A stretch of DNA of 23,408 bases. Source: Bremia lactucae. Taxonomy: Eukaryota; Oomycota; Peronosporomycetes; Peronosporales; Peronosporaceae. This document shows, in pieces, positions 8,918 through 19,768 of this stretch. A model generated the notes under the pieces. It did no database searches. It saw nothing but the letters and a program-made list of their open reading frames with translations, and was not told the DNA's origin. Position 1 is the first letter of the stretch; each line of letters begins with the position of its first letter. A program made the translations under genes and the position numbers. The stretch lies in contig NC_090627.1 in NCBI RefSeq assembly GCF_004359215.1, positions 377,210-400,617 of the forward strand. Direction: 5' to 3'.

Positions 8918-10133
8918 TTAAAGTTCTCGTTTGGATTTGCAGTCGGATTTCACGTGTCCGACTTTACCGCAATTATAACACGTGCGGGTCTCCCTGCGCC
9001 CCATCTTATCTTTAATGTTGGCCAACACCTCATTTCCAAAAATCTCGGCCCAATCAAGATTCGAGCTCGATCGCTTGGGCCAAATAAGCCAACTCCTAAG
9101 CTTGAACCAAAAAAATCGGTACTCTGGGTTGAGAACTTGGCCATTAAAAAAATGGGAGCCAATCAGGGGAGGCGTATCTGACAATATTGTCCAGTATTTG
9201 TTGCTCCGCGCCCCCTGCTGCATCGCTCACAGCCATCAAGTATAAAAAATTCTTAGGCCAAGACCGCCTTGCCTCCTTTTTGTCAGTAAAGAGTTTAATT
9301 GCTTGCGCAGCAGTTATTGTTGTCTTGTACGTGTCATGCATCCTCTGCATCACGTTTTGTAGAGTTGGTAAAACTTGCCACCATGAATCCACTTGTTTGC
9401 TGAAATATCTTTCGGCAGTGCCCGTAAGATATTGTCCTAAAACTTCAGTTTTGACACTTTCAGTCCAAAGAAATCCACATGATTCTTGGGCCATGTCAAA
9501 ATGTCTCCAAAACGTCTTTCCCCAATCAAAAAAAAACTGAACCCAGACCAGCATATACTTCGGTCCCATCGAACTATGTGCTGGTCTGGGTTCAGTTTTA
9601 CGAATGTTCGAACAGCCAACATTCGTTGTCTGGCATCCGGAATCCTGTAATTTACCGGATGTGGCGTTCGCGGAGTCGGCACTGGGGGGGCTTTGAGGTT
9701 GATTCGAAGGAAATCGCACAGGGGGTTGAGAAATTTCTTGTTCCCTCCGTGCCACCCTAGCTCGTGCCCTTGAATGGTACCGATTTTGGTCACCCAACAT
9801 TTCATTTCGACCCCTCATCAAGGAATCGTCCAAGGCATCGCGATGTAGTCGACCAGCGAAATCAGCACCTAGCATGGACGTAAACATCCCACTTTCAACC
9901 GCAACTTGTAACCTTTCATCCTCGGCCAACCTGGATTGAGAAGCTTCTTTCTTCTTCATTCGTTCATCCATCCCAGTAAGCATACCCATCATCTTGGATA
10001 GCGCCTCGATTTCCGTACCCCTTAGAGAGGTATGAGGTGGTATGGTTGTTGCCGATTTCGACCTAGCCCTTTCGTGACTAGAAGTTGTCGGAAGGTCGAC
10101 ATCACTTGCAGGTGAGTTGGTGGTTGGGCTCAT
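8918..10133 (-). pseudogene. Ty1/copia gag remnant
   Basis: The ATG at 10133 lies five bases inside the internal region and overlaps the likely primer-binding site. The N-terminal part ([12 protein letters not shown]) is followed by a low-complexity region. Around 9650-9500 the copia gag signature appears ([15 protein letters not shown], a [13 protein letters not shown] stretch, [20 protein letters not shown]), but it is disrupted by a 31-bp fold-back insertion (9574-9604) and by one extra T in a run of nine. The capsid core ([49 protein letters not shown]) continues to about 9190. An intact CX2CX4HX4C knuckle, CYNCGKVGHVKSDC, lies at about 8970-8930. Several frame changes make it non-functional. 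Confidence 0.88.
9574..9604. repeat. 31-bp fold-back insertion in copia gag
   Basis: Bases 9579-9599 are the exact reverse complement of 9533-9553 (21 of 21). The insert is flanked by CGAA at 9570-9573 and 9601-9604. Skipping the 31 bp on the minus strand brings VRT into register with [12 protein letters not shown], the conserved copia gag segment, so the insert is the secondary event. Confidence 0.8.
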
Positions 10134-10137
10134 AACA

Positions 10138-11137
10138 TGTTAAAATGATGTGGAAAAACGGGGGTAGCTTATGAAAGAAGTAGTAATGGGAAACTAATAT
10201 GTATTATCTTAATCCTACTTGTGCATCACTAATTAGCCTGTCTTAAATTACTTAATAGGAGTAAATTAGTATCTGACACATCTAGAGCATGCGATAGTGT
10301 AACCTAGGTGAGTAATATAGCCCTTTATTTGCACTCACTGTACCTTCTTTGTGTGTATCTTGAAAAGTCGCATTACGCACCATCTCTGCCCGTAACTTGA
10401 AACGTCGCCCTATGCGCCTTCTTTGTGCATAGTTTAAGACATCTCTGCCCAGAGTGTACAGCATGGCGCCAACGGCTGGCCCGCCTACAACCGACTTCAT
10501 TCGTTGGATCGCTCTCCATTCAAGGTCACTCAAATAAGTAAAAAACCCACGCGTGGCGTGGTAGCCATCTTGAGGGTCTGGATTGCTCCCTCCTTCTTCA
10601 TCTTACATGTCATGTTGGATGGAACGTGCGTAGGTCGTTGAACGGACTACAAAGTGTTAGCATGTTTAACGGGGCACCTTTCACTAGTACTGTAGTACTG
10701 GAGTCAGTACTAGATAACCTTACACTGATTACAGTGTAGGTGAGGTGCCTCGAAACTTTACGTACACAAGGGTACAGAGGAGGGTTTCTACAAAGCTAAG
10801 GGTCTTTAGCTTAAAGGTCTAGACTAAGGCTTTAGAATAAAGAAAAAGTAAAACTGTAATAACTGGATTAATATATTTAGTTTCCTACGTAACGATCTTC
10901 TATCTACTACTGAACTTATTGTATTAATAACTAAGTAAGTATGGCGTCTCCTTGCGCACCCCATAATCGTGTCTTATATCGATCGGCGGATTGATATAGA
11001 CTTAAATCATCCAATCAATAGATAATGTCTTAATTTACCAATTTGGTAATATTAAAAGTATTTAAAGTCAAAATTAATAAAGATAATAAATTTGTACTCA
11101 TAGGAAATAATACCTATGTAATGGACACCCCGTGACA
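10138..11137 (-). repeat. Copia 5' LTR (about 1 kb)
   Basis: On the minus strand it runs from TGTCACGGGG (11137) to TTTTAACA (10138), directly followed by TGTTATGAGCCCA. That sequence resembles, imperfectly, the TGGTATCAGAGC(CA) initiator-Met priming site common in copia elements, and gag starts there. The inner 167 bp recur at 22464-22633, and the outer 200 bp have a likely relative at 4810-5039. A compact three-stem inverted-repeat structure lies at 10673-10749. The right flank (GTTGT, 11138-11142) could be a target duplication, but the other side was not found. Confidence 0.65.
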
Positions 11138-11473
11138 GTTGTCGCCACCAGTTATATATCTATCTGGTACCATTTTGTTGAAATCACTAATCAACGTCCA
11201 GGAGGGCAAAATCGTCAATATAGTTCGAACTTTCGTTTCCTAAAGATGACACGATAGAGAGGCGAGTCAGTTACTTACGACACGACCAATACGTAAAAAT
11301 TTTCTAGACCGTCCAACTGCATGTGTGATAGTAGAAATGTATTTTACGATTCCTTGGTTTTTCTTAATATTACAAGCATAAATCAAATAAGAGCATCATT
11401 CAAGCTAAGAAAAATTCGTGTCTATTCTTATAATATCATTATCAGTCTCCAATTATTATTTACTAAATGCTTG
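11138..11473 (+). promoter_or_regulatory. Upstream region of the SMUBP2-like helicase gene
   Basis: This 336-bp gap holds the promoter and 5' leader. An ATG at 11321 is in frame with the helicase, but the 51 residues it would add (MCDSRNVFYDSLVF...) are not typical of the family. I treat this part as leader. No TATA or INR motif is convincing. Confidence 0.4.
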
Positions 11474-14206
11474 ATGGCGCCAAGCCAAGTGACTCTAGAA
11501 GCATGGTTGGCGTCTACACGTCGTCTGTTATCCATAGAGCAAGAGGAGGAAGTACATACAATGCGAAAGGAGTTGGCACAACTCAATGATACCGAAAATC
11601 CGAATGTATTGACACACTTGACGCTTAGTCACTACTCGACGGGACTCTTTGGGCGCACCCTGTTGCAATTCTCATTCCCATCGATTTATCTGCGCCACGC
11701 AAAAGTGCACCACATGACCGTTGGCGACCTTGTCCAAATTCGATTGCAAGCGACGATTTTGGGCACAGGGATTGTATCCCGTCTCGAGGAGCATACAATC
11801 TCCGTTGCTGTCAATAGTGACCACGACGACGTCGATGAAGCAAAGCTTGTGGCAGCCAAAGCAAACATAACACTCGATCGTCTCGTGAACAATGCTACGT
11901 ACAACAAACTAACAAATGCACTCGATCAACTGACCAAGTCGGAATTTGGGGCTGCCCAAGCAGTAATCGACGTGGTCTTTTCCGAAAACCAGCCAACTTG
12001 GGAGACCCCCGTGCGTGAGATTACACCATTTACAATCGGACTGAACAAGTCCCAAGTCGAAGCCGTGCAATTTGCATTAGCGTCCCAGGATTTGGCCTTG
12101 ATCCACGGTCCTCCGGGAACTGGCAAGACCACCACTGTAATCGAGTTTCTCCTTCAAGCTGTTTGTACGTGTCACTACAAAGTGCTCGTGTGTGCTCCTT
12201 CGAATATTGCAGTTGATAATGTATTGGCAAAATTTGCCAATAAATGTGTCGAATTTGGCAAAATAGTCCCAATTGTTCGTGTGGGCCACCCCGCACGTGT
12301 GGTATCGAGTATTGTAAAATATTGTTTTGATGCTCGAATTCAAGAGGCTGATGGCACGAAGATTGTGCGTGATATACGACGTGAAACCAAGCACTTGCAA
12401 CGGAAATTACACACTTTACGGGACTCGAGTGAACGCAAGCAATTGCGACGAGAATTGAAAAGTAATCGAAAAGATATTCGAGAACGCGAACAACGGGTAG
12501 CGCGCGAAATTGTGCAGCAGAGTCGTGTAGTGTTTGCCACGAATGTTGGTGCTGCGACGACGGTACTCCGTGATGTGACGTTTGATGTCGTTGTGATTGA
12601 TGAAGCCGCTCAGGCGCTAGAAATTGCGTGTTGGGTGCCGATTTTGAAGGCGAAACGATGCGTTTTAGCGGGTGATCATTTGCAATTACCACCGACAATC
12701 AAGTCCAAAGTGGCGGCAACAAACGGATTGGACGTCACGTTGTTTGATCGTATGACGCATTTGGAAAGGATGCAGCCAGTGATTAAATTATTGGATACAC
12801 AGTATCGTATGCATGAAGACATTAGTGCGTGGAGCTCTCGAGCAATGTACAAAGGTGAATTAAAAGATTTCGAGTACGTTGCAAAGCGAAAATTGCACGA
12901 ATTGCCACACGTTTCGATTCCTTGCGACGATCGTGTGTTGAATGCGACTCTATTGTTAATTGATACGGCAGGATGTTTACTAGAAGAGGACGATCAAGTC
13001 GATTTAAAAGAGCTTGTTCATTCAAGGTCAAATAATGGAGAAGCACGCATTGTGGCACAGCACGTGAGCGCTTTATTGACTGCTGGTGTTCGAGAAGAGG
13101 AAATTGCCGTCATTACGCCATATAGCAAGCAAGTCGAGGTACTTAAGGCGCTGTTACGAAATCAGTATCCTGAGCTTGAGATTCGATCCGTTGACGGATT
13201 TCAAGGCTGTGAAAAAGAAGCAGTTGTCATGAGCTTAGTGCGTTCCAACAAATCGAGACAAGTGGGTTTCTTGGCAGATGACCGCCGTATGAATGTTGCT
13301 ATGACACGAGCAAAGCGCCACATTGCCATTGTGTGTGATACCGAAACGATCTCGACGCATTCGTTTCTCGCTAGTATTGTGGAACATTTCGAAGAGCTTG
13401 GCGAGTACCAGAGTGCCCAGGAATATCTCGACAATGAAATTGTTCGAGGATCTCTTGACGGTGAGGCTATTCAGAATCAACGTTCGAGTGTTTGTTGCAA
13501 TGTTACAAACGTGAAGAAAGTGGTTTCGAGACCTCTTCGAAAACGAAATGCAAAAAGTCGTGGTGAGTCGGCTCTCCAAGCAAAAACAGAGTCTTTCCAT
13601 GCGATTCCTTCGAGTGAAAAAAGTAGCGACGAAGAAGTGATGGAAGACAATGTTGTCGCGGTTCCAAGCGTGTTTCAGCTTTTAAATGTCGATAGTGAAG
13701 ACGAATCGGATCAAAAGAACCAAAGCGATCAAGACGAAGTAAAATTGAACGATTTTGTAGTGGAAAAGCTGCATTTTGAAAAATTAAGTAACAAACCCGT
13801 TACAAAAGTCAAGAAAAAGAAGAAAAAAATGAAAAAAAATAGTGCAAAGACTGCCATTAGTGGCGAACAAGAGCAACAAGACGAATGGGAATACCTCACT
13901 TATGAAGCCGCCTTGAGTTCTCAATGTGCGTATCAACACCCAAGTCGCTGTAAGAAGAGTGTTGTACTTCTGGGCAGCATTTGCAAGTTCTGTAAGCTCA
14001 AGTTCTGCTACGACCACGTGCAGCAAGAAGTCCATGGTTGTGGGAAAGCTGTGCGTACGTTCGAACGCGCTGCTTTCTTATCGCGACCAAAGGATTTAAC
14101 AACCAAGAGATTGACAAGTGACAAGCGCACAGTGCTTCAGAAAAAGCTGCAAGCGACCGTGTCGGCAAAAACTGCTAGTCGAACGATCAAGTCGAAGGAG
14201 AAATGA
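11474..14206 (+). CDS. SMUBP2/IGHMBP2-like SF1 helicase with C-terminal AN1 zinc finger
   Basis: Intronless, 910 residues from the chosen ATG. It is an Upf1-like superfamily 1B RNA/DNA helicase of the IGHMBP2 (SMUBP-2) group; its human relative is linked to translation and ribosome-associated RNA work. Motifs in order: Walker A GPPGTGKT at 212-219, Walker B DEAAQ at 376-380, LAGDHLQLPPT near 400, QYRMHEDI at 443-450, ITPYSKQ, VDGFQGCEKEAVVMSLVRSN near 573-592 and RRMNVAMTRAKR near 605. An acidic/basic linker (including KVKKKKKKMKK, a likely nuclear signal) leads to a Cys/His-rich AN1-type finger (CKFCKLKFCYDHVQQEVHGC). I see no R3H domain, which human IGHMBP2 has. A longer start at 11321 is possible but unsupported. 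It converges with the E2 gene, with 60 bp between stops. Confidence 0.92.
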   Translation: MAPSQVTLEAWLASTRRLLSIEQEEEVHTMRKELAQLNDTENPNVLTHLTLSHYSTGLFGRTLLQFSFPSIYLRHAKVHHMTVGDLVQIRLQATILGTGIVSRLEEHTISVAVNSDHDDVDEAKLVAAKANITLDRLVNNATYNKLTNALDQLTKSEFGAAQAVIDVVFSENQPTWETPVREITPFTIGLNKSQVEAVQFALASQDLALIHGPPGTGKTTTVIEFLLQAVCTCHYKVLVCAPSNIAVDNVLAKFANKCVEFGKIVPIVRVGHPARVVSSIVKYCFDARIQEADGTKIVRDIRRETKHLQRKLHTLRDSSERKQLRRELKSNRKDIREREQRVAREIVQQSRVVFATNVGAATTVLRDVTFDVVVIDEAAQALEIACWVPILKAKRCVLAGDHLQLPPTIKSKVAATNGLDVTLFDRMTHLERMQPVIKLLDTQYRMHEDISAWSSRAMYKGELKDFEYVAKRKLHELPHVSIPCDDRVLNATLLLIDTAGCLLEEDDQVDLKELVHSRSNNGEARIVAQHVSALLTAGVREEEIAVITPYSKQVEVLKALLRNQYPELEIRSVDGFQGCEKEAVVMSLVRSNKSRQVGFLADDRRMNVAMTRAKRHIAIVCDTETISTHSFLASIVEHFEELGEYQSAQEYLDNEIVRGSLDGEAIQNQRSSVCCNVTNVKKVVSRPLRKRNAKSRGESALQAKTESFHAIPSSEKSSDEEVMEDNVVAVPSVFQLLNVDSEDESDQKNQSDQDEVKLNDFVVEKLHFEKLSNKPVTKVKKKKKKMKKNSAKTAISGEQEQQDEWEYLTYEAALSSQCAYQHPSRCKKSVVLLGSICKFCKLKFCYDHVQQEVHGCGKAVRTFERAAFLSRPKDLTTKRLTSDKRTVLQKKLQATVSAKTASRTIKSKEK

Positions 14207-14266
14207 GGCGATGAAAATGGCAATTCTTTTTTTTTTAAATGTTAAAGCAACTCAAGATAGCACATG

Positions 14267-15051
14267 TCACATAGTGCTGACTAAGTTTTCAATTGCCGCA
14301 TTCGCGTCGCCATTGGTCAATTGAAGCGCCGCTTTTGCTTTGTCCTGTTGTAAAAAACAATTCTTCGAATTGAATTTTTTTTAAAAAAATGTAGAAATGG
14401 CTACAGTACGTACAGCTGAGAACCCCATGTCGATGAGTCGTGAGAGAGCAGCGTCACTGCCTGCATCTGTTTGCTTTGCGTAACTCTCTGTCCAGAAACG
14501 TGCAGTATTGAGGAACTGTGTGTGGTCATTGAGATACATTTTGGCCACCTCAGCGTCCTGTGGGTCAGTGGGCTCAGCAGCTGACAATAGAGCCTGAATC
14601 GACAGAAGCGCTGTCTTGATAGTCAGCGCCGGTGACCACGCGTCCTTTAGAATATCCAGACAGATGGCACCAGTTTGGGAGGAAATATTAGGGTGCCAGA
14701 TCTTGGTAAGAAAGCGCATCTGAGGAGGCTCGAAGGGGTATCTACTCGCGTAGCATAACGTCAATTGACAAAGTAAGCGCTTTATAAAAACACAATGTTT
14801 TCTTTACTTGGTCGGAATGACGATTTCAAGCTCAAAGTGGCCACCCTCGTATGGCGTCGCCTCGGGCCCCTGGATTGAGCCACGCAATTCGGAGAGTGTT
14901 GCGGCATTCACTGACACAGCTGTGACACCTGAAAGGTGCGAATCTTTTTGACACTCTTCTAGCTCCTTGCGGACACGACCTCCTAGTTTACAGCATTGCA
15001 TAAAGCTTTAAGTAGCACTTTCCTTTCCATTGTTTCCGTACCTGGGGCCAT
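14267..15051 (-). CDS. UBE2K-type ubiquitin-conjugating enzyme (E2) with UBA domain
   Basis: Four exons on the minus strand: 15051-15042, 14982-14808, 14741-14414 and 14344-14267, with introns of 59, 66 and 69 bp (GT-AG). The spliced protein has 196 residues, against 200 for human UBE2K. The UBC fold is clear: [20 protein letters not shown], then [21 protein letters not shown] with HPN at 78-80 and catalytic Cys89, and [15 protein letters not shown]. Exon 4 supplies the rest of the UBA domain (LIDMGF then [11 protein letters not shown]...[10 protein letters not shown]), which binds ubiquitin; without it the protein would stop early after intron read-through. UBE2K enzymes build Lys48-linked ubiquitin chains for proteasomal degradation. 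The first exon is only 10 bp (MAP plus one base) and is an inference from the splice sites and from a good start context. Confidence 0.9.
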
Positions 15052-15645
15052 CGTTTGTATTGCTTGAAAAATGACACGATGGTAAATTGTGCATTTGAGT
15101 CAAACAAAATGTAATGTGAAATTGTGTTGGCGTAAATTTGCTGTAAGATTGAAATGTAACTTTTATAACTTGAGGAAATAAAACATTTTATTTTCCCCTT
15201 GCATCCCGAAAGAATTTCATGAATGATAAGCGCAAAAAACTTTTTTATTATTACATCAGTGATGTTAAAAATGCTTTGCGTCCATCAGCGATATTTCGGG
15301 TTGAAATGAATTGTCTGCTAGTTCTCGGTGTCAAAAACGTCGGTGCGATTATTTCAGTTATGTTTGTTAGTAAACACCTATAGATGAAAACATTTAGGCA
15401 TTTGCCGAACATAAACTTAAAATATTTTAGCAGTTAAGAAACTAATGTTTTAGATCACTTGACATTAAGAAAAGGTGTCGTGGAAAACCAAAATATAAAA
15501 TATCTCATGAAATCATGAGATTGTAAATCTGAAAGAAATTAAGATAAACATTAAGCGAGATGAACAGTGTTTTTAATGTATCGCCTGTTGTTTATGCAAT
15601 CATCACTGCTATGCGAGATTTAATGTTCACGAAAGATCTTCTTTT
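15052..15645. other. Intergenic region between E2 and isopropylmalate dehydrogenase genes
   Basis: It contains the E2 promoter (right of 15051) and the 3' flank of the dehydrogenase gene. The sequence is AT-rich with poly-T/poly-A runs and AATAAA-like signals. A perfect 8-bp inverted repeat with a two-base loop lies at 15503-15520 (TCTCATGA/TCATGAGA). No gene was found. Confidence 0.5.
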
Positions 15646-16953
<1,308 letters not shown>

Positions 16954-17043
16954 GCTTGAAGAAATTAAGACTTGTCATGCTACCATTAAAGCAATTACGA
17001 ATGCGCAAACACTTTACGTGGTGCACATGAATTGCTATCGAAA
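16954..17043. promoter_or_regulatory. 90-bp shared divergent promoter
   Basis: This is the only sequence between the start codon of the isopropylmalate dehydrogenase gene (minus) and that of the TFIIS-domain gene (plus). Both genes must start transcription here or inside each other. No TATA box stands out. Confidence 0.5.
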
Positions 17044-17454
17044 ATGAAGGTTGCATTTGAAATGGATAATTTCGTGTTGCATGGGAAAGCGGCGGTGCCA
17101 AATGAGGCGCCTGTGTCGAAGCCTAAACGAAAGCGGCAGACGACTATACATAATGGGGAAAAGGTAGTCTCGGTGGATCATGTGCAGTACCTAAAAGAAG
17201 AGCTTGACGATGTAAAATCCGTCGACAACATGCTGAGCATCTTGGACGCACTGGAGCGGCTCTTTATGTCGCTTGAAATGCTTGAAAAGACGCGCATTGG
17301 GATTTCGCTAACGAGATTATTAAGGCGGTCAGATTCAAAGGAGGTGCAATATCGAGCCACAAAGTTATTGGTGGTGTGGAAGGCAACAGCGAAGAAAGCC
17401 ATAAGACGACGCGCGCGACGTGTCGACACGTATGGACGCAACTATGCCGAGTGA
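17044..17454 (+). CDS. Small protein with TFIIS N-terminal (LW/TND) domain
   Basis: 136 residues from the ATG at 17044. After a basic stretch (PKRKRQ at about 27-32, a possible nuclear signal), residues about 58-115 look like the helical TFIIS N-terminal domain shared by TFIIS, Med26, elongin A and IWS1: DNMLSILDALERLFMSLEML, EKTRIGISLTRLLRRSDSKE, then KLLVVWK. The family's typical features are the LxxL-type helix, the (E)KTRIGxxVxxL motif and a conserved Trp in the last helix; all are present. The C terminus is very Arg-rich (RRRARR). There are no TFIIS zinc ribbon or central domains, so it is a single-domain protein that probably binds a transcription elongation factor. The exact partner is unknown. 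Its stop is 79 bp from that of the NRAMP gene, which converges on it. Confidence 0.8.
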   Translation: MKVAFEMDNFVLHGKAAVPNEAPVSKPKRKRQTTIHNGEKVVSVDHVQYLKEELDDVKSVDNMLSILDALERLFMSLEMLEKTRIGISLTRLLRRSDSKEVQYRATKLLVVWKATAKKAIRRRARRVDTYGRNYAE

Positions 17455-17533
17455 AACATTTTGCCGACGTAAAATTTGTTTTTCTTTCAAAAAGAACAAA
17501 AATTTAATCAACTACTTTAATAAAATTAATGCC

Positions 17534-19241
17534 TCATTTGCAAAACGAATTCGAGGCGGTGCGTGCATGTTGGGTCGACAGGGTCGTGTTTGCACGTACT
17601 AGATAACCCAAAAATCCAAAATACAAGCAACATAAGCATCCTAGTCCAACGACTTCAATAGCGCCAAGAGCAAGGCCCTCGAGGTTCATTAAAAACAAAT
17701 ACATGTTGATGACGCATACAAGTCCACCCATGATCCAGCCACTCATAATGGCTGTTTTGCCATTTACAAAATCACCCATTATGTCTGGTGAGCTCGTGAA
17801 AATCAATACAGGAAGCAATGCAAATGGCAACTGGATCGACTGCAGGACGTTAAGTAATTCGTCCATGTGGTCGCTATTTGCGGGGTTTTGCTGGCTTAGA
17901 ATCGCTACAGTCATTGCTGGAACAAGCGATACACACCGCGTGAGAGCCACACGCTTCCAGGGAGAAAGGCGAAGTTGCAGAAACCCTTCCATAACGAATT
18001 GACCTGCATATGTTCCCGTCATAGTAGAACTTTGTCCAGCTGCCAACAGACCAATGGCCCAGATGGTATCAGCGTACTTACCCAGCATGCCACTAAGTGC
18101 GATACCAGCCTGCGATAAGCCGATTTCTTGGCACATTCCGCTGCCACCACTGACCAATTCGCACTTACCATAAGTGACACCACTCGTAATCGCATGGGGT
18201 ACGCAAGCCGTATTCACTCCGTTCATTTCGTACGAGGCCGTACAATCGAGTGAGAAGAATCCCTTTGCAAACACGGCGAGGACTGCCATATTAATTAAAA
18301 ACGATATAAAGAGGGCACAACCCGACTCGATGGCAAAGTATTTGTTTGCTTCGCGCACTTTCAAATCATTTTGTCGGTTTACTTGCCGTGTTTGGACAAG
18401 TGCCGAGTGTAACACAATATTGTGTGGCATGATCACCGCACCAAGAATGCCGACAGCCTGCGTCACCGCGTAGCGTTCTACACGTGGCACAAAGCCACTT
18501 AAAACATCGTTTAATGCGACGTCACCTCGAACGAAATTGGCACAAAAGCATAGGAGCATCACAATGATTAAAGTTAAGAAAAAAGCCTCCAATTTTCGTA
18601 TTCCATAGCGATGGAGAAGGAGAAATGTAAATGTGTCAAATCCTGTAATGAGACATCCAATCCATAGCGGAAAGCCAAAAAGAACTTGAAACGCAATGGA
18701 GGAGCCTAAGACCTCTTGGACGTCGCTGCCTACAATCGCAATCTCCGTCATTACCCACAGAGTCAGCGACGCCCAACGAGGGTATACTGCTGTACACATT
18801 TCTGCAAGATTCTTGCCCGTAACGACGCCTAATCGAGCCGCTAGCACTTGCAAAAAGAACCCCATGGCCGTTGCGCCGAATAAGACCCACATGAGCTGGT
18901 ACCCAGCGTAAGCGCCAGACTGCAGGTCGCTTTCCAAGTTTCCTGGATCAACGTAAGCAATGCTCATAAGCCACCCCGGACCGGCATACGCCCATAATGT
19001 CCGCCAACTACCAAAACTGGGCGTTATTCAAAGAACGGCGTCATAAACTCCACAAGATCCTATACCTAAAAAAACCGCGAGTTGTTGGCTCTTCCGACGG
19101 GGTTTGAACTTCCCCAATCGACAGTAAAAGGGCTTTGTTCACTGTATTGTGGCTTTCCGCTTCTTCCTTTGTGTCTCCTAGAAGCAGCTCTCGCTCCGAT
19201 ACTCGCGACTTTGGTACTCCGTTGGGTGCGTTGATACCCAT
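17534..19241 (-). CDS. NRAMP-family divalent metal transporter
   Basis: Two exons, 19241-19066 and 19016-17534, with a 49-bp GT-AG intron, giving 552 residues. The splice joins RGFF to SFGSWRTLWAYAGPGWLMSI, restoring the conserved GPGWLMSIAYVDPGNLESD before TM1. The metal-site motifs are both present: DPGN at 82-85 (TM1) and MPH at 255-257 in AVIMPHNIVLHSALVQTR (TM6). QSSTMTGTYAGQFVMEGFL is the family's conserved loop signature. The protein is very hydrophobic, consistent with about 11-12 membrane helices, and has a charged N-terminal cytosolic tail of some 60 residues. NRAMP proteins import Fe2+ or Mn2+ with protons; which membrane is used cannot be told. The longest open frame begins at a TTG (19283), so I chose the first ATG, 19241. 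Confidence 0.92.
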
Positions 19242-19768
19242 CACTCCAACACGAGAAGCCAAATACGTGATATTGTCGTGCAAGACTAATTTACAAAAAT
19301 TAGGATCTAGTTAGTCTCAAATTTTATGTCGATCTCCCCATAAAATATTGTCGTGCATAGTCCAAATTTTATGTCGATCTCCCCATAAAGTATTGTCGAC
19401 TTTTTTCGTATCAAACGTCGAGTTGCGTAGTGATAAAAGGAGTGTGTCTTTAGAACTTTAATTAAGGGGTAGCTGGCCATGAGAAATGACCGAGCAATTA
19501 AACAGGTAAAATTTCGCTTGCAGGAAGGTGGAGCAAGCTCTCGCTTTTTTTGCAAATTCATCTCTGGAAATGTATTGCAACTGTTTTCCATGTTTCGTCT
19601 TTGTCACTCTTCGTTAACGCCAGTCACATTCAAAGTTAGTGCGTTAGATTGGCACTCACTCAATCGCTGCAACTTGTTCATATCAAAGCAAGTACGTCTC
19701 TTCTTCATTCGCACCTCTCGCGACGTGCTTGCACGCGCTATATTGCTAGCAGTTATTTGCCTTCTACC
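19242..19768. promoter_or_regulatory. Divergent intergenic region, NRAMP / Sua5
   Basis: It holds both promoters. Close to the NRAMP start lies a 45-bp tandem repeat (19319-19398 and its partial extension to 19271). Closer to the Sua5 gene lies a possible first coding exon at 19590-19638. No other gene is supported. Confidence 0.5.
19319..19398. repeat. 45-bp-period tandem repeat upstream of the NRAMP gene
   Basis: Two 35-bp cores at 19319-19353 and 19364-19398 (AAATTTTATGTCGATCTCCC and onward) differ at one base. The TATTGTCGTGCA part also occurs at 19271-19282, so a third, partial copy borders the NRAMP start. Confidence 0.9.

Noticed and set aside
10282..10533. Minus-strand ORF of 83 codons beginning MSDLEWRAIQRMK
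   Set aside because: It lies wholly inside the copia LTR and matches no family I know; LTRs contain such frames by chance.
11321..11473. N-terminal extension of the helicase from an upstream in-frame ATG
   Set aside because: The 51 residues are AT-rich leader-like and do not resemble the family's N terminus; the ATG at 11474 opens the conserved part.
12030..12698. 222-codon minus-strand ORF opposite the helicase gene
   Set aside because: It is antisense to the conserved helicase core, which explains the open frame; its composition is not protein-like.
14381..14413. Early stop of the E2 protein after [10 protein letters not shown]
   Set aside because: This is read-through into an intron; GT at 14413 and AG at 14345 join in frame to an exon that completes the UBA domain.
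19307..19591. Minus-strand ORF of 94 codons upstream of the NRAMP gene
   Set aside because: Its C-terminal repeat (YGEIDIKF twice) comes only from the 45-bp tandem DNA repeat, and there is no recognisable domain.
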